This document shows positions 1 to 8,184 of a stretch of 64,000 nt of DNA, one piece after another (position 1 is the stretch's first letter; the number at the start of each line of letters is the position of its first letter). The notes below the pieces were generated by a model. The model was not told the origin of the DNA, did no database searches, and saw only the letters and a list, made by a program, of their open reading frames with translations. A program made the translations under genes and the position numbers. Source of the stretch: Desulfobulbaceae bacterium (GTDB taxonomy: Bacteria; Desulfobacterota; Desulfobulbia; Desulfobulbales; Desulfobulbaceae); assembly GCA_003508005.1 (NCBI GenBank), contig DNUE01000058.1:50828-114827 (forward strand). Direction: 5' to 3'.

Positions 1-383
1 CCTTTGCCAAGCCGGCGCGGCCCATTGCAGCCGAAGCCGCCTGCTCCGGGGGCGCTGATATTGGACGCCCTGGCGATTTCCGCCACCTTCTCCTGGGTAT
101 CGACGATGCTCGCGGTCAGTTCGCGAACCCGCTTGGCATCAGGATCCTTACCGGCCATCAGGGCGTTCAGCTCTGCCCGGTCCACGGCAATGGTCTTGCG
201 CAGGGCCGCGGTTTCATCCATAAATTTCTTGTGGTCGGCATCGCTGACATTGGCGCTGTAGCCTCCGCCCCAGCCCCGCATGCCGCAGCTGCCGGGTCCA
301 TAGCCCACCGCAAAGGCGCTGACCGCGGTTAAAACCATGCCGATGACCGCCACACCAATCAATGTTTTCATTCCTTTGTTCAT
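1..383 (-). CDS. zraP: ZraP/CpxP-like periplasmic metal-stress protein (3' end cut by window)
   Basis: Reading leftward from ATG at 383, the product starts MNKGMKTLIGVAVIGMV, a typical Sec signal peptide ending near AFA. A Gly-rich segment (GYGPGSCGMRGWGGGY) follows, then a charged helical region with DHKKFMDETAALRKTIA and ELTASIVDTQEKVAEIA. This layout matches the ZraP/Spy/CpxP heavy-metal-resistance family, periplasmic metal-binding chaperones with long helices. A Shine-Dalgarno GGAGGT lies just upstream of the ATG. The gene is divergent from a ZraS/ZraR-like two-component pair, the same association as in enterobacteria, where ZraP is both target and modulator of the system. The C-terminus runs off the window, so full length is unknown. 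Assignment rests on pattern and context, not on a search. Confidence 0.75.
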   Translation of the reverse strand, partial: MNKGMKTLIGVAVIGMVLTAVSAFAVGYGPGSCGMRGWGGGYSANVSDADHKKFMDETAALRKTIAVDRAELNALMAGKDPDAKRVRELTASIVDTQEKVAEIARASNISAPGAGGFGCNGPRRLGK

Positions 384-428
384 GTGAACCTCCATTCAGA
401 AGTTAGGGTTGCTGTTGCCCTTTCTCTA

Positions 429-443
429 CCAAAATGCGTGCCA
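429..443 (-). promoter_or_regulatory. Sigma-54-like promoter of the zraP-like gene
   Basis: On the minus strand the sequence reads TGGCACG-CATT-TTGG. It has a perfect -24 element (TGGCACG) and correct spacing to a -12 element whose last base differs from the consensus TTGC. It lies about 46 bp upstream of the zraP-like ATG. Sigma-54 control fits the NtrC-type activator encoded next door at 2393-3769. Confidence 0.6.
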
Positions 444-540
444 GAATCTACCTTCTATTCCAATATACCGAATTTAAAAGGTTTATTACCTGAAAGGACA
501 ATTAATTCCTTGCCAAAACGACCTCGATTGATTATAAATT

Positions 541-564
541 AGACACTTACCTGAAATAGTGTCC
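541..564. promoter_or_regulatory. Palindrome, candidate ZraR-type enhancer site
   Basis: AGACACT (541-547) and AGTGTCC (558-564) form an inverted repeat (ACACT/AGTGT core) with a 10-bp spacer. A further TAGACACAC follows at 571. It lies about 100 bp upstream of the sigma-54-like promoter at 429-443 and just ahead of the kinase gene, the usual place for an NtrC-family activator site. GGACAC also occurs twice at about 3770-3795, upstream of the next exported gene. Binding by the local regulator is inferred. Confidence 0.4.
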
Positions 565-605
565 AGAATTTAGACACACTCTTCTGCAAGGGACTCCTCC
601 TGACC

Positions 606-2396
606 ATGACCGCAGCAGCAAAAGCCCAGCGGGGCCTGATCACTACCTGGATAATCATCGGCACCGGCCTGATTCTGGTCATGGCGGTCAGCGTCCTGGC
701 CATGGTCAACTACAACCGGGAAAAGAAGGTGATGCAGCAGGTGCTCAGGGAAAAGGGGGCAGCGCTGATCAGGTCCTTCGAGGCCGGGGCCAGAACCGGG
801 ATGATGGGCATGTTCGGCGGCACGTCGCGCCTGCAGACCCTGCTCACCGAAACAGCGGCCCAGGATGACATTCTCTACATCGCCCTGGTGGACAGGTCCG
901 GCACGGTGCTGGCCCATAATGAGCCCAAAACCATCGGTAGGTCCTTTGCCGATCACCAGGCGATACAGTCCCTCGCCGCGGGCGAGCAAACCGGCTGGCG
1001 GATCATCGAGCAAAAGGGAAAGGCCGTCTCCTTCGAGGTATACAAGGTCTTCCAGCCGATCCAGGCAAAACCGGGTTTGCCCCAGCAGCATGAGATGATG
1101 CGGGGCTACGGCCAGAGACGTGGTCAGCACGGCTGGATGGAGGGGCTGCCGGAGGAACGCATCCTTGATCCCGAGCAGCGGCCGCTGATCTTCATCGGCA
1201 TGGATCCCGCACCCTATGTGGACGCCATGGCCGAGGATTTCAGCCAAACCCTCCTGACCTCGGCGCTGATCCTTCTCCTGGGCCTGACCGGCGTGGTGTC
1301 GCTCTTCTGGGCGCAGAGCTACCGCCGTTCCCGCAAGCTCCTGCAGGACACCCGCGCTTTTGCCGCGGAAATGGTAGCCAACCTTCCGGAAGGTATCATC
1401 GCCACCGGACCTGACCGGGCCATTACCTTCATCAACCCCATTGCCAGCGCCCTGCTGGGCCTTGCGGAACGGCAGGTAGTCGGCCAAAACGTTGCGGCAG
1501 TCCTGCCCGCGGACCTGCTTGCCCTGGTGGCTGAAAGCCCGCGCCAGGGAATGATGAAATCCAGGGAGCTTTCCCTGTCCGTCTCCAGCGGCCGGGAGCT
1601 GATCCTGGCCGTCATTGTCACCGGAATCATGACCGAGGAAGGGGACAAGGTGGGCACCATGATCATCATCCATGACCTCACCGAGACCAGGCGACTGCAG
1701 AACACGCTGCAGAAGCAGGAAAAACTGGCGGCCATAGGCAATCTAGCCGCTGGCGTCGCCCACGAGGTGCGCAATCCGCTGAGCTCCATAAAGGGTTATG
1801 CCACCTATTTCAGCTCCCTGTTCGAGGAGGGGAGTGAACGGAAAAAAGCCGCCGTGCTAATGACTGCCGAAGTGGATCGACTGAACCGGGTCATCTCCGA
1901 GCTGCTGGAGATCACCCGCCCGTCGGACATCAATCCCAGGCCAACCGACATTTCCTTCCTGCTCGATTCTTCCCTGCGGCTGGTGCGGCAGGAGGCTGAG
2001 GCCGGAGGGGTGCGCATCAGCACCGACATCGCCGGAGGAATACCCCCTTTCCTCCTTGATCCGGACCGCCTCACCCAGGCCCTGCTCAATCTCTACATCA
2101 ATGCCATCCAGGCCATGCCGGACGGCGGGCAGCTGACCATCAGCGCCGGGGTAACCCCTGCCGGCCTTGAACTGGTGGTGGGCGACAGCGGCGGCGGCAT
2201 CCCCGCAGAGTCCTTGGGCAAGATTTTTGACCCCTATTTCACCAGCAAGAAGACCGGCACCGGCCTCGGCCTGGCCGTGGTGCAGAAAGTGATTGAAGCC
2301 CACGGCGGTACCATCCGGGTACAAAGCGAGACCGGCCGGGGCACCCGCTTCATCCTCACCCTCCCCGGCCCGGTGCCTGCGGAGGAGAGGTTATGA
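606..2396 (+). CDS. zraS: ZraS-like membrane sensor histidine kinase
   Basis: The 596-residue kinase has a transmembrane helix at about residues 11-35, a periplasmic sensor region to about 210, and a second helix (SALILLLGLTGVVSLFWA). A PAS domain follows (about 245-350), then a HisKA domain with the phospho-acceptor in AAGVAHEVRNPLSS (His about 386) and a HATPase domain (NLYINAIQAM, GDSGGGIP, GTGLGLAVV). It should sense an envelope metal signal and phosphorylate the regulator that starts in its own stop codon (ATGA overlap at 2393-2396). A Met/His-rich stretch (QQHEMMRGYGQ... GQHGWM, about residues 160-178) lies in the periplasmic part and could contribute to metal sensing. The symbol is by analogy with ZraS/HydH. 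The ligand is not known. Confidence 0.8.
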   Translation: MTAAAKAQRGLITTWIIIGTGLILVMAVSVLAMVNYNREKKVMQQVLREKGAALIRSFEAGARTGMMGMFGGTSRLQTLLTETAAQDDILYIALVDRSGTVLAHNEPKTIGRSFADHQAIQSLAAGEQTGWRIIEQKGKAVSFEVYKVFQPIQAKPGLPQQHEMMRGYGQRRGQHGWMEGLPEERILDPEQRPLIFIGMDPAPYVDAMAEDFSQTLLTSALILLLGLTGVVSLFWAQSYRRSRKLLQDTRAFAAEMVANLPEGIIATGPDRAITFINPIASALLGLAERQVVGQNVAAVLPADLLALVAESPRQGMMKSRELSLSVSSGRELILAVIVTGIMTEEGDKVGTMIIIHDLTETRRLQNTLQKQEKLAAIGNLAAGVAHEVRNPLSSIKGYATYFSSLFEEGSERKKAAVLMTAEVDRLNRVISELLEITRPSDINPRPTDISFLLDSSLRLVRQEAEAGGVRISTDIAGGIPPFLLDPDRLTQALLNLYINAIQAMPDGGQLTISAGVTPAGLELVVGDSGGGIPAESLGKIFDPYFTSKKTGTGLGLAVVQKVIEAHGGTIRVQSETGRGTRFILTLPGPVPAEERL

Positions 2397-3769
2397 GCGG
2401 CACCCTGCTGGTGGTGGACGATGACCGGGCCCATCTTTCCATGCTGCGGACCATTCTTTCCGGCTGGGGCTACCAGGTGACTGCGGTGGAGGATGGATCC
2501 GATGCCGCCAGCGCGGTCCGGGAAAAACCCTTTGACGGGGTGCTCATGGACGTACGCATGGCCCGGGTTGGCGGCATCGAGGCCCTGCAGCAGATAAAGG
2601 CCTACAACCCCGCCATCCCGGTCATCATCATGACCGCCTACTCGTCGGTGGACACGGCGCTGGAGGCGATGAAGCACGGCGCCTACGACTACCTGACCAA
2701 GCCGCTGAACTTCGATGAACTGCGTTTCACCCTGGAGCGGGCCCTAGAACATATGTCCCTGGCCAGGGAAAACAGGACGCTCAAGAAGCAGCTCTCCGCC
2801 GAAGCGGTAATGGGCGCCATCATCGGCAGAAGCAAAGCCATGCACGATCTGCTGGAGACGGCCGTCACCGTGGCTGCCACCGAGGCAACCGTACTGATCA
2901 CCGGCGAGAGCGGCACGGGCAAGGAGCTGATCGCCCGAGCCATCCATGCCAACAGCAGCCGCCGGGAGGGACCGCTGATTACGCTCAACTGCGCGGCGCT
3001 GACCGACACTTTACTCGAGTCAGAGCTCTTCGGCCACGAGAAGGGCTCTTTTACCGGAGCTGACCGCAAGCGTGACGGCCGCTTCATGCAGGCCCAGGGA
3101 GGGACCATCTTCCTCGACGAGGTGGGCGAGATTCCCCTGCACATGCAGGCCAAGCTGCTGCGGGCGATCCAGGAGAGGGAAATTCAGCGGGTGGGCGGCG
3201 ACACGGCGCTCAAGGTGGATGTCCGCATCATTGCCGCCACCAACCGCGACCTCCAGGCCGATGTCCAAACCGGCAGATTCCGCGAGGATCTTTTTTACCG
3301 GCTGAACGTGGTCAACCTCAGCGTCCCGCCCCTCCACGAACGACAGGAGGACATCCCGCTGCTGGCCCGCCATTTCCTGGAGCGCTTTGCCGCCAAGAAC
3401 CGCAAGCACCTGAAGGGCTTCACCCCGGCGGCTATGGACGTTCTGGTCCGCTATCCCTGGCCCGGCAATGTCCGCGAACTGGAAAACGCCCTGGAGCGGG
3501 CGGTGATCATGGCCGTGGGCGATTATCTGAGCGAAAGGGAACTGCCGGCAAACATCGTTGCCCGGGTCCGGGGCAAGGAGACGTATGACCTGCCCCCCGG
3601 CGGTATGGCCGGCATGGCCCTGGAGGAAATCGAGAAGGCCGCTATCGGCCAGACTCTGCGGGAAACCGGCTGGAACAAGAGCGAGGCGGCCAAACTCCTG
3701 CAGATCACCCGCACGACCCTCAACAGTAAAATTAAAAAGTATGGAATTACCCTGAACGGTTCAACATAA
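2393..3769 (+). CDS. zraR: NtrC-family sigma-54-dependent response regulator, ZraR-like
   Basis: The 458-residue regulator has the three-domain NtrC layout. The receiver domain (1-120) has the acidic pocket VVDDD and phospho-Asp in VLMDVRM. The AAA+ domain has Walker A GESGTGKE, the sigma-54-contacting loop GSFTGA (GAFTGA-type) and Walker B GGTIFLDE. The C-terminal Fis-type helix-turn-helix is EAAKLLQITRTTLNSKIKKY. It is translationally coupled to the upstream kinase. Family members activate sigma-54 RNA polymerase from upstream enhancers. Candidate sigma-54 promoters occur at 429-443 (zraP side) and 20845-20859 (the multicopper-oxidase cluster), so both may be targets. That target set is inference from sequence position. 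Confidence 0.85.
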   Translation: MSGTLLVVDDDRAHLSMLRTILSGWGYQVTAVEDGSDAASAVREKPFDGVLMDVRMARVGGIEALQQIKAYNPAIPVIIMTAYSSVDTALEAMKHGAYDYLTKPLNFDELRFTLERALEHMSLARENRTLKKQLSAEAVMGAIIGRSKAMHDLLETAVTVAATEATVLITGESGTGKELIARAIHANSSRREGPLITLNCAALTDTLLESELFGHEKGSFTGADRKRDGRFMQAQGGTIFLDEVGEIPLHMQAKLLRAIQEREIQRVGGDTALKVDVRIIAATNRDLQADVQTGRFREDLFYRLNVVNLSVPPLHERQEDIPLLARHFLERFAAKNRKHLKGFTPAAMDVLVRYPWPGNVRELENALERAVIMAVGDYLSERELPANIVARVRGKETYDLPPGGMAGMALEEIEKAAIGQTLRETGWNKSEAAKLLQITRTTLNSKIKKYGITLNGST

Positions 3770-3817
3770 GGGACACGCAACTGTTCGGACACGAAAGAAG
3801 ACTGCAAGGAGAAAACA

Positions 3818-5227
3818 ATGAATCCGCACTTGATCCGAAGAATCGTGTTGTGTTGCCTGTGCGCGGTGCTGGTGTCCGGGCAGGCCAGAGCCCTGACCTA
3901 TCCGACCGGCTTCAACCTGGTCCAGGTCCCTGATCCGCTGGCCGCGACTAACCCGGAGTATCCCCTGGACCCTTTGCCTGTCCCTTCGGTGGGCCAGCCC
4001 TTTTTTGACCACCATTTCGGCACCATTCTGACCAGGGCCACCCAGTCCTTTAACCTGCGCCACGAGTACTCCAGGTTCGATCCCTTCAATGCCGACCAGT
4101 CGCTGATTATTCTCCACGAGTTCCTCGGCGGCGATTTTGCCGCCTATCGCACAAACAGCTTCCCCTTCGATACTGCCGCCAACCGGGTCACCTCCCTGTT
4201 TCCCCTCGACGAGCCGCGGTGGGACCCAACCGACCCGAACACGGCCTGGGGCCTGGAGAGAGACGGCTTCAAGATCCTGAAAATGAATGTGCAGAACGGC
4301 CAGTTCAGCACGGTAAAAGACTTTGCCTCCGATTCGACCCTGGGGCCCATCATCAGCGATCACCCTGACCTGTACCGGATCACCAGCAAAAACGAGGGCG
4401 AGTCCTCCGCCGACAAGCGCTATTGGACCCTGGGCCTCCAGGGCAGCGACGATGACTACCGGCTCCAGTATCTGTTCTGCTGGGACCGGCAACTGGATCA
4501 GGTGGTGGGGGTTCTCCCCCTCTCCAAGGACGAAGCGGCCCTGATCGACTGGGTGGGCATGTCGCCGCTGGGCAACTGGGTCCTGATCGGCGGCGACTCC
4601 GGCAGCGGCAATACCGCGGGCCTGACCATGGCCGACCGGCAGCTGACCACCTTCCACCAATTGGCCGCGAGCACCGCCCACTCAGACATCGGCCTGGACA
4701 GCCAAGGGCGGGAAGTCATCGTCATGCAGAACACCGCCACCGATTTCATCGACCTGATCCCCATTGCCCTCGACACGGTCCCGGTTACCGATGCCGGCGG
4801 CTACGCAGCAAGCGCCATCATTCCCCTTATCCGGCTCAACTATGCTGGCGACACCAATGGTTTCCAAGGCGGGGTACACATCTCCTGCAACTGCAGCGGC
4901 TATTGCCTGGTTTCCACGTACACGGCCCCCGACCTGCCCGAGCAGAACTGGCTGGACCGCACCATTGTCCTGGCCAGACTGAACAGGAGCAAGCCCGCGG
5001 TCTGGTACCTGGCCAAGGTGCACAATTCCACCGGCTCCTACTGGGAGGAAACACAGGCCACAATCAGCAACAACGGCAAAAAGGTGGTGTGGGCCTCGAA
5101 CTGGGGCAACGGTGCCGGTAGTGAACAGGTCTTTGTCATGCAGCTGGACATGCCGCCCCTGCCCGGGGAGCCCCCGAAAATCAAGAGCAAGGGCCTGCCC
5201 TGGAGCATACTGCTGCTGGGGGATTAG
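3818..5227 (+). CDS. Exported protein of unknown function downstream of zraSR
   Basis: The 469-residue product begins with a signal peptide (MNPHLIRRIVLCCLCAVLVSGQARA) and has a good ribosome site (AAGGAG, 6-7 nt before ATG). The mature part is rich in aromatic residues, Asp and Asn. Recurring short blocks such as LGPIISDHPDLYRITSKN and YWTLGLQGSDDDYRLQYLF suggest a beta-propeller-like fold. I recognise no catalytic motif. It starts 48 bp after zraR on the same strand, so it is probably co-transcribed, and it converges on the CopA/CopB-like gene at 5262-7703. The C-terminus GLPWSILLLGD loosely resembles the PW-x-x-F-x-PA tails of exported proteins in the neighbouring operon. Function is unknown. 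Context suggests an envelope or metal-stress role. Confidence 0.7.
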   Translation: MNPHLIRRIVLCCLCAVLVSGQARALTYPTGFNLVQVPDPLAATNPEYPLDPLPVPSVGQPFFDHHFGTILTRATQSFNLRHEYSRFDPFNADQSLIILHEFLGGDFAAYRTNSFPFDTAANRVTSLFPLDEPRWDPTDPNTAWGLERDGFKILKMNVQNGQFSTVKDFASDSTLGPIISDHPDLYRITSKNEGESSADKRYWTLGLQGSDDDYRLQYLFCWDRQLDQVVGVLPLSKDEAALIDWVGMSPLGNWVLIGGDSGSGNTAGLTMADRQLTTFHQLAASTAHSDIGLDSQGREVIVMQNTATDFIDLIPIALDTVPVTDAGGYAASAIIPLIRLNYAGDTNGFQGGVHISCNCSGYCLVSTYTAPDLPEQNWLDRTIVLARLNRSKPAVWYLAKVHNSTGSYWEETQATISNNGKKVVWASNWGNGAGSEQVFVMQLDMPPLPGEPPKIKSKGLPWSILLLGD

Positions 5228-5261
5228 GAAAGGGGCTGCACCGGAGGCAGCTTGATCTCCC

Positions 5262-7703
5262 TTAAAAGCGGAGCTGCAAGCCGCCGCCGAAACCATGCTC
5301 GGAGTGGTATTTGCCGATGAGCGAACAGTTTTTTCGGATTAGATAGGTTAGGGCAATCTCCCCCTCCCAGTCATCATGTGTATCATAGCCAACTTCGCCG
5401 ACCAGGGCGAGACGGGGCGTTAATTCCAGGTTTTTTGCCAGGGATACCTTGGCTCCGCCGTCGGTGTCCACCCATGCCGTGCTCTCCAAGTTGAGCGGCA
5501 GCAGATACCTGACGCCCAGCACGCCGCGGGTCTCGTCCGTCTCGCTCTCCTCCCCTTCAACCTGCAGGCCGGCCAGGAGAGAGAAAAAGGTGTTGATGTA
5601 TCGACTCCAGGAGAGCAGCCCCTCCCATTCAGTGGCGTCCACCTCCTGCCAACCGGCCTCCCATTCCGCCGCCAGGATATTCCGGGTGTTTGTCAGGGTG
5701 AGCATCCCTTCGGCCATGTTGCTGAGGATGTCCACCTCGCCCCAGAAATACCATGGATCCATAGAGAGCATTGGGCGGATAGCTGCCAGCTCCGGCCCCG
5801 GAACATAGTTATCGTAATGGACCAGGCGCGCCATTCCGCTTTCCATATGGTAAAGTAGATGGCAATGGAAAAACCAGTCGCCCACCTCGCTGGCTTCGAA
5901 TTCAATGACCGTGGTGGACATGGGCGCAACGTCAACGGTATGCTTGAGGGGTGCGTAATCGCCCTGCCCGTTGATCACCCGGAAAAAGTGGCCATGGAGA
6001 TGCATCGGGTGGTGCATCATGGTCCGGTTGATCAGGATGAACCGGGCCGGTTCCCCCTCACGGACCAAAATCGAATCGCTCTCGGAAAGGGTTTTATTAT
6101 TGAGGGACCAGACGTACCGTTCCATATCGCCATCAAGGGTGAGGCGGATCTCGCGCACGGGCATAGAGGCTGTCAAAGCCGTTGGCTTGAGCGCCTTGAG
6201 ATTTCCATAGGGGGTCCCCGGCCGTTCAGGGCCCATGCCGTCTACCGCGAGATAGCGAGAGGAAGCGACATCCGCCCCCAGCAGGCGGTGATCGCCGCCG
6301 TGTTTTTTGCCGGCCCGCTGATCCTGAGGCTGAGTCATTGACCGGTGGTCGCCCTTGTCCATGCCAGCCTCCCCGGTCAGCGCCTCATGACCTTCCTGCC
6401 CCCTGTGCGCGGAAGAAAAATCGGCCGCATGCCCCATTGCATGATGCTGCATTTTCTCCATATCCATGTCGCCCATGGGCATCATGCCCGGCAGGTCGAA
6501 CCTGCCGGCCAGCACATCGCTGTCCGCCATGCCCATCGCCCCCGCCGGCGTGAAGGCAAAGAGGTCCTTCACGCTGAAATGGCCCAAGGGTTGATACAGG
6601 TTTGGCCTGGGCACGGCGGGAGCCGGATGGGGGCTGCCCGTACCGATCCACGCCGAGGCATAGCCTGATCCATCGTGGGCGGTGGCCCGAAATTCAAAGC
6701 AACCGGCCTGGTTGAGCCGCACCAGGACATCGTAGGTCTCGGCAACGCCGATGAGGAAGCGTTGCGCGACAAAGGGTTCCACATCCTGCCCGTCCGCGGC
6801 AACGATGGTCATCGGCCCGCCGGCAAACTCCAGGTGGAAATAGGTAGTGCTAGCGCCGTTGATGATCCGCAGGCGGACAGTTTCTCCGGCCACGGCCGCC
6901 AGGGAGGTTTCGACTTTGCCGTTGGCCAGGAAGCGGTCATAGGCGACATCAGAGATATCCATCGGCGGCATGCGCTGCAGGTCCCGCTGAAAGAAACTGC
7001 CGAGCATTCCGAGACGGACGGCGCCCAGGATACTCTGACCGCTCCCCTTCTCAATTGTATACCATTCGCTGCCCCGCTTGAGGGTGCGCTGCACCGAATG
7101 GGGATCCTCATCGGTCCAGTCCGACAGAAGGAGGACATGGTCCCGTTCGGCATGGCCACTGTGATGCCGGGGTTCAATCACGATCGCACCGTAAACTCCG
7201 CTTTGCTCCTGGTGGCCGCTGTGGGAATGATACCAGTAGGTCCCGTTCTGCCTGACCGGGAACTCGTAGGTAAAGGAGGCGCCCGGTGCGATGGGGGGAA
7301 AGCTGATGAATGGAACGCCATCCATTCCAGGAGGAACAAGAATGCCGTGCCAATGGATCGAGGTGTCCGTATCCATGGTGTTGCGGACCGTAATACGGGC
7401 AAAATCCCCCTCGGTGAAACGCAGAACCGGTCCGGGGATCGTGCCGTTGATGGTCATGGCCTGAGCAGGATGGCCGCTGATATTGACTTCCTGCCTGGCA
7501 ATGCTGAGTTCGTATTCGACGATTGTTGCCTCTGCCGGCGTACAGAAGGCAACAATGAGAATGAGGGCGGCACCCATTCCGGAAACCCTGGACTGCCTCC
7601 AGGAGGAGAGCCACCTCCCTAGTACTGTTGCCTCCTCCTGCCAACAATTGGGAAAGGATGAGCTGCTACCGGAGTTCAGGGCCGTTGGAAGCCGTCTATG
7701 CAT
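5262..7703 (-). CDS. CopA-type multicopper oxidase fused to CopB-like beta-barrel tail
   Basis: The open frame is 813 codons. The oxidase part shows the four copper signatures in order: SIHWHG, YWYHSHSGH, HPMHLHGHFF and HCHLLYHMESGM. That gives a type 1 copper and a complete trinuclear centre. A Met/His/Asp-rich insert (for example MMPMGDMDMEKMQHHAMGH) precedes the last cupredoxin domain, as in CopA/PcoA proteins. After the final cupredoxin domain there are about 180 more residues starting SMDPWYFWGEVD. They are rich in alternating Trp, Glu and Tyr, include ELTPRLALVGEVGYDTHDDW, and end GGGLQLRF with a terminal Phe, as expected of a CopB-like outer-membrane barrel. The start is uncertain: ATG at 7703 leaves 42 residues before the hydrophobic signal core (MGAALILIVAFCTPAEA). 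It is the last gene of the minus-strand exported-protein operon. Confidence 0.85.
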   Translation of the reverse strand: MHRRLPTALNSGSSSSFPNCWQEEATVLGRWLSSWRQSRVSGMGAALILIVAFCTPAEATIVEYELSIARQEVNISGHPAQAMTINGTIPGPVLRFTEGDFARITVRNTMDTDTSIHWHGILVPPGMDGVPFISFPPIAPGASFTYEFPVRQNGTYWYHSHSGHQEQSGVYGAIVIEPRHHSGHAERDHVLLLSDWTDEDPHSVQRTLKRGSEWYTIEKGSGQSILGAVRLGMLGSFFQRDLQRMPPMDISDVAYDRFLANGKVETSLAAVAGETVRLRIINGASTTYFHLEFAGGPMTIVAADGQDVEPFVAQRFLIGVAETYDVLVRLNQAGCFEFRATAHDGSGYASAWIGTGSPHPAPAVPRPNLYQPLGHFSVKDLFAFTPAGAMGMADSDVLAGRFDLPGMMPMGDMDMEKMQHHAMGHAADFSSAHRGQEGHEALTGEAGMDKGDHRSMTQPQDQRAGKKHGGDHRLLGADVASSRYLAVDGMGPERPGTPYGNLKALKPTALTASMPVREIRLTLDGDMERYVWSLNNKTLSESDSILVREGEPARFILINRTMMHHPMHLHGHFFRVINGQGDYAPLKHTVDVAPMSTTVIEFEASEVGDWFFHCHLLYHMESGMARLVHYDNYVPGPELAAIRPMLSMDPWYFWGEVDILSNMAEGMLTLTNTRNILAAEWEAGWQEVDATEWEGLLSWSRYINTFFSLLAGLQVEGEESETDETRGVLGVRYLLPLNLESTAWVDTDGGAKVSLAKNLELTPRLALVGEVGYDTHDDWEGEIALTYLIRKNCSLIGKYHSEHGFGGGLQLRF

Positions 7704-7760
7704 ACGCCTTGTCTATGGTTGCCCTTGGGCGTTGCCAATGATCGCCGGCAGTAACATCGC

Positions 7761-8123
7761 TCACGGGAAGGGGGTTTTGCCGGCCGGATCAGGACCGGCC
7801 AGCTTGCTGATGAAGATGTCAGAGCTGCCAACGCTGGTCAGGGGGGCGCTCTCACCGCCAGGGTTAAAGTCGACTGTGCCGACAAAGTAGCCGGTGCTGT
7901 AGACGTTACCGGCAGCATCCACGAAGATGTCGTATCCCTCGTCGTTTAATGTTTGCCCAAATCCCCATGCCCAATCCAGATCGCCGTCCGCGGCATGGAC
8001 TTGGGACGCAGCGAGAATCACGCTGCCGCCGAACAGCAGGACTAGGAGAAAAACTCCTGTAATAATGCTGGGGAACATGGTGCCGGCTTGGGGCACATCT
8101 AGGCTTCTCAGGCGGTATTTCAT
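7761..8123 (-). CDS. Short exported SBBP-repeat protein
   Basis: The start is taken at ATG 8123 because GGAAGG sits 9 nt upstream. The product is about 120 residues with a hydrophobic signal segment (FPSIITGVFLLVLLFGGSVILAA) and a single SBBP-type beta-propeller repeat (GYDIFVDAAGNVYSTGYF, VDFNPGGE, SSDIFISKL). Family proteins normally carry many such repeats, so this one is either a stub or was shortened by an early stop (it ends KTPFP). It lies between the subtilase and the CopA/CopB-like gene, with about 60 bp on each side, and is probably co-transcribed. Its role is unknown. Confidence 0.6.
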   Translation of the reverse strand: MKYRLRSLDVPQAGTMFPSIITGVFLLVLLFGGSVILAASQVHAADGDLDWAWGFGQTLNDEGYDIFVDAAGNVYSTGYFVGTVDFNPGGESAPLTSVGSSDIFISKLAGPDPAGKTPFP

Positions 8124-8184
8124 GAATTGCATCCTTCCCTGGTTAGATTGATTCTGCCTTTGCCACTTCCCGGCCATTGCCCCT

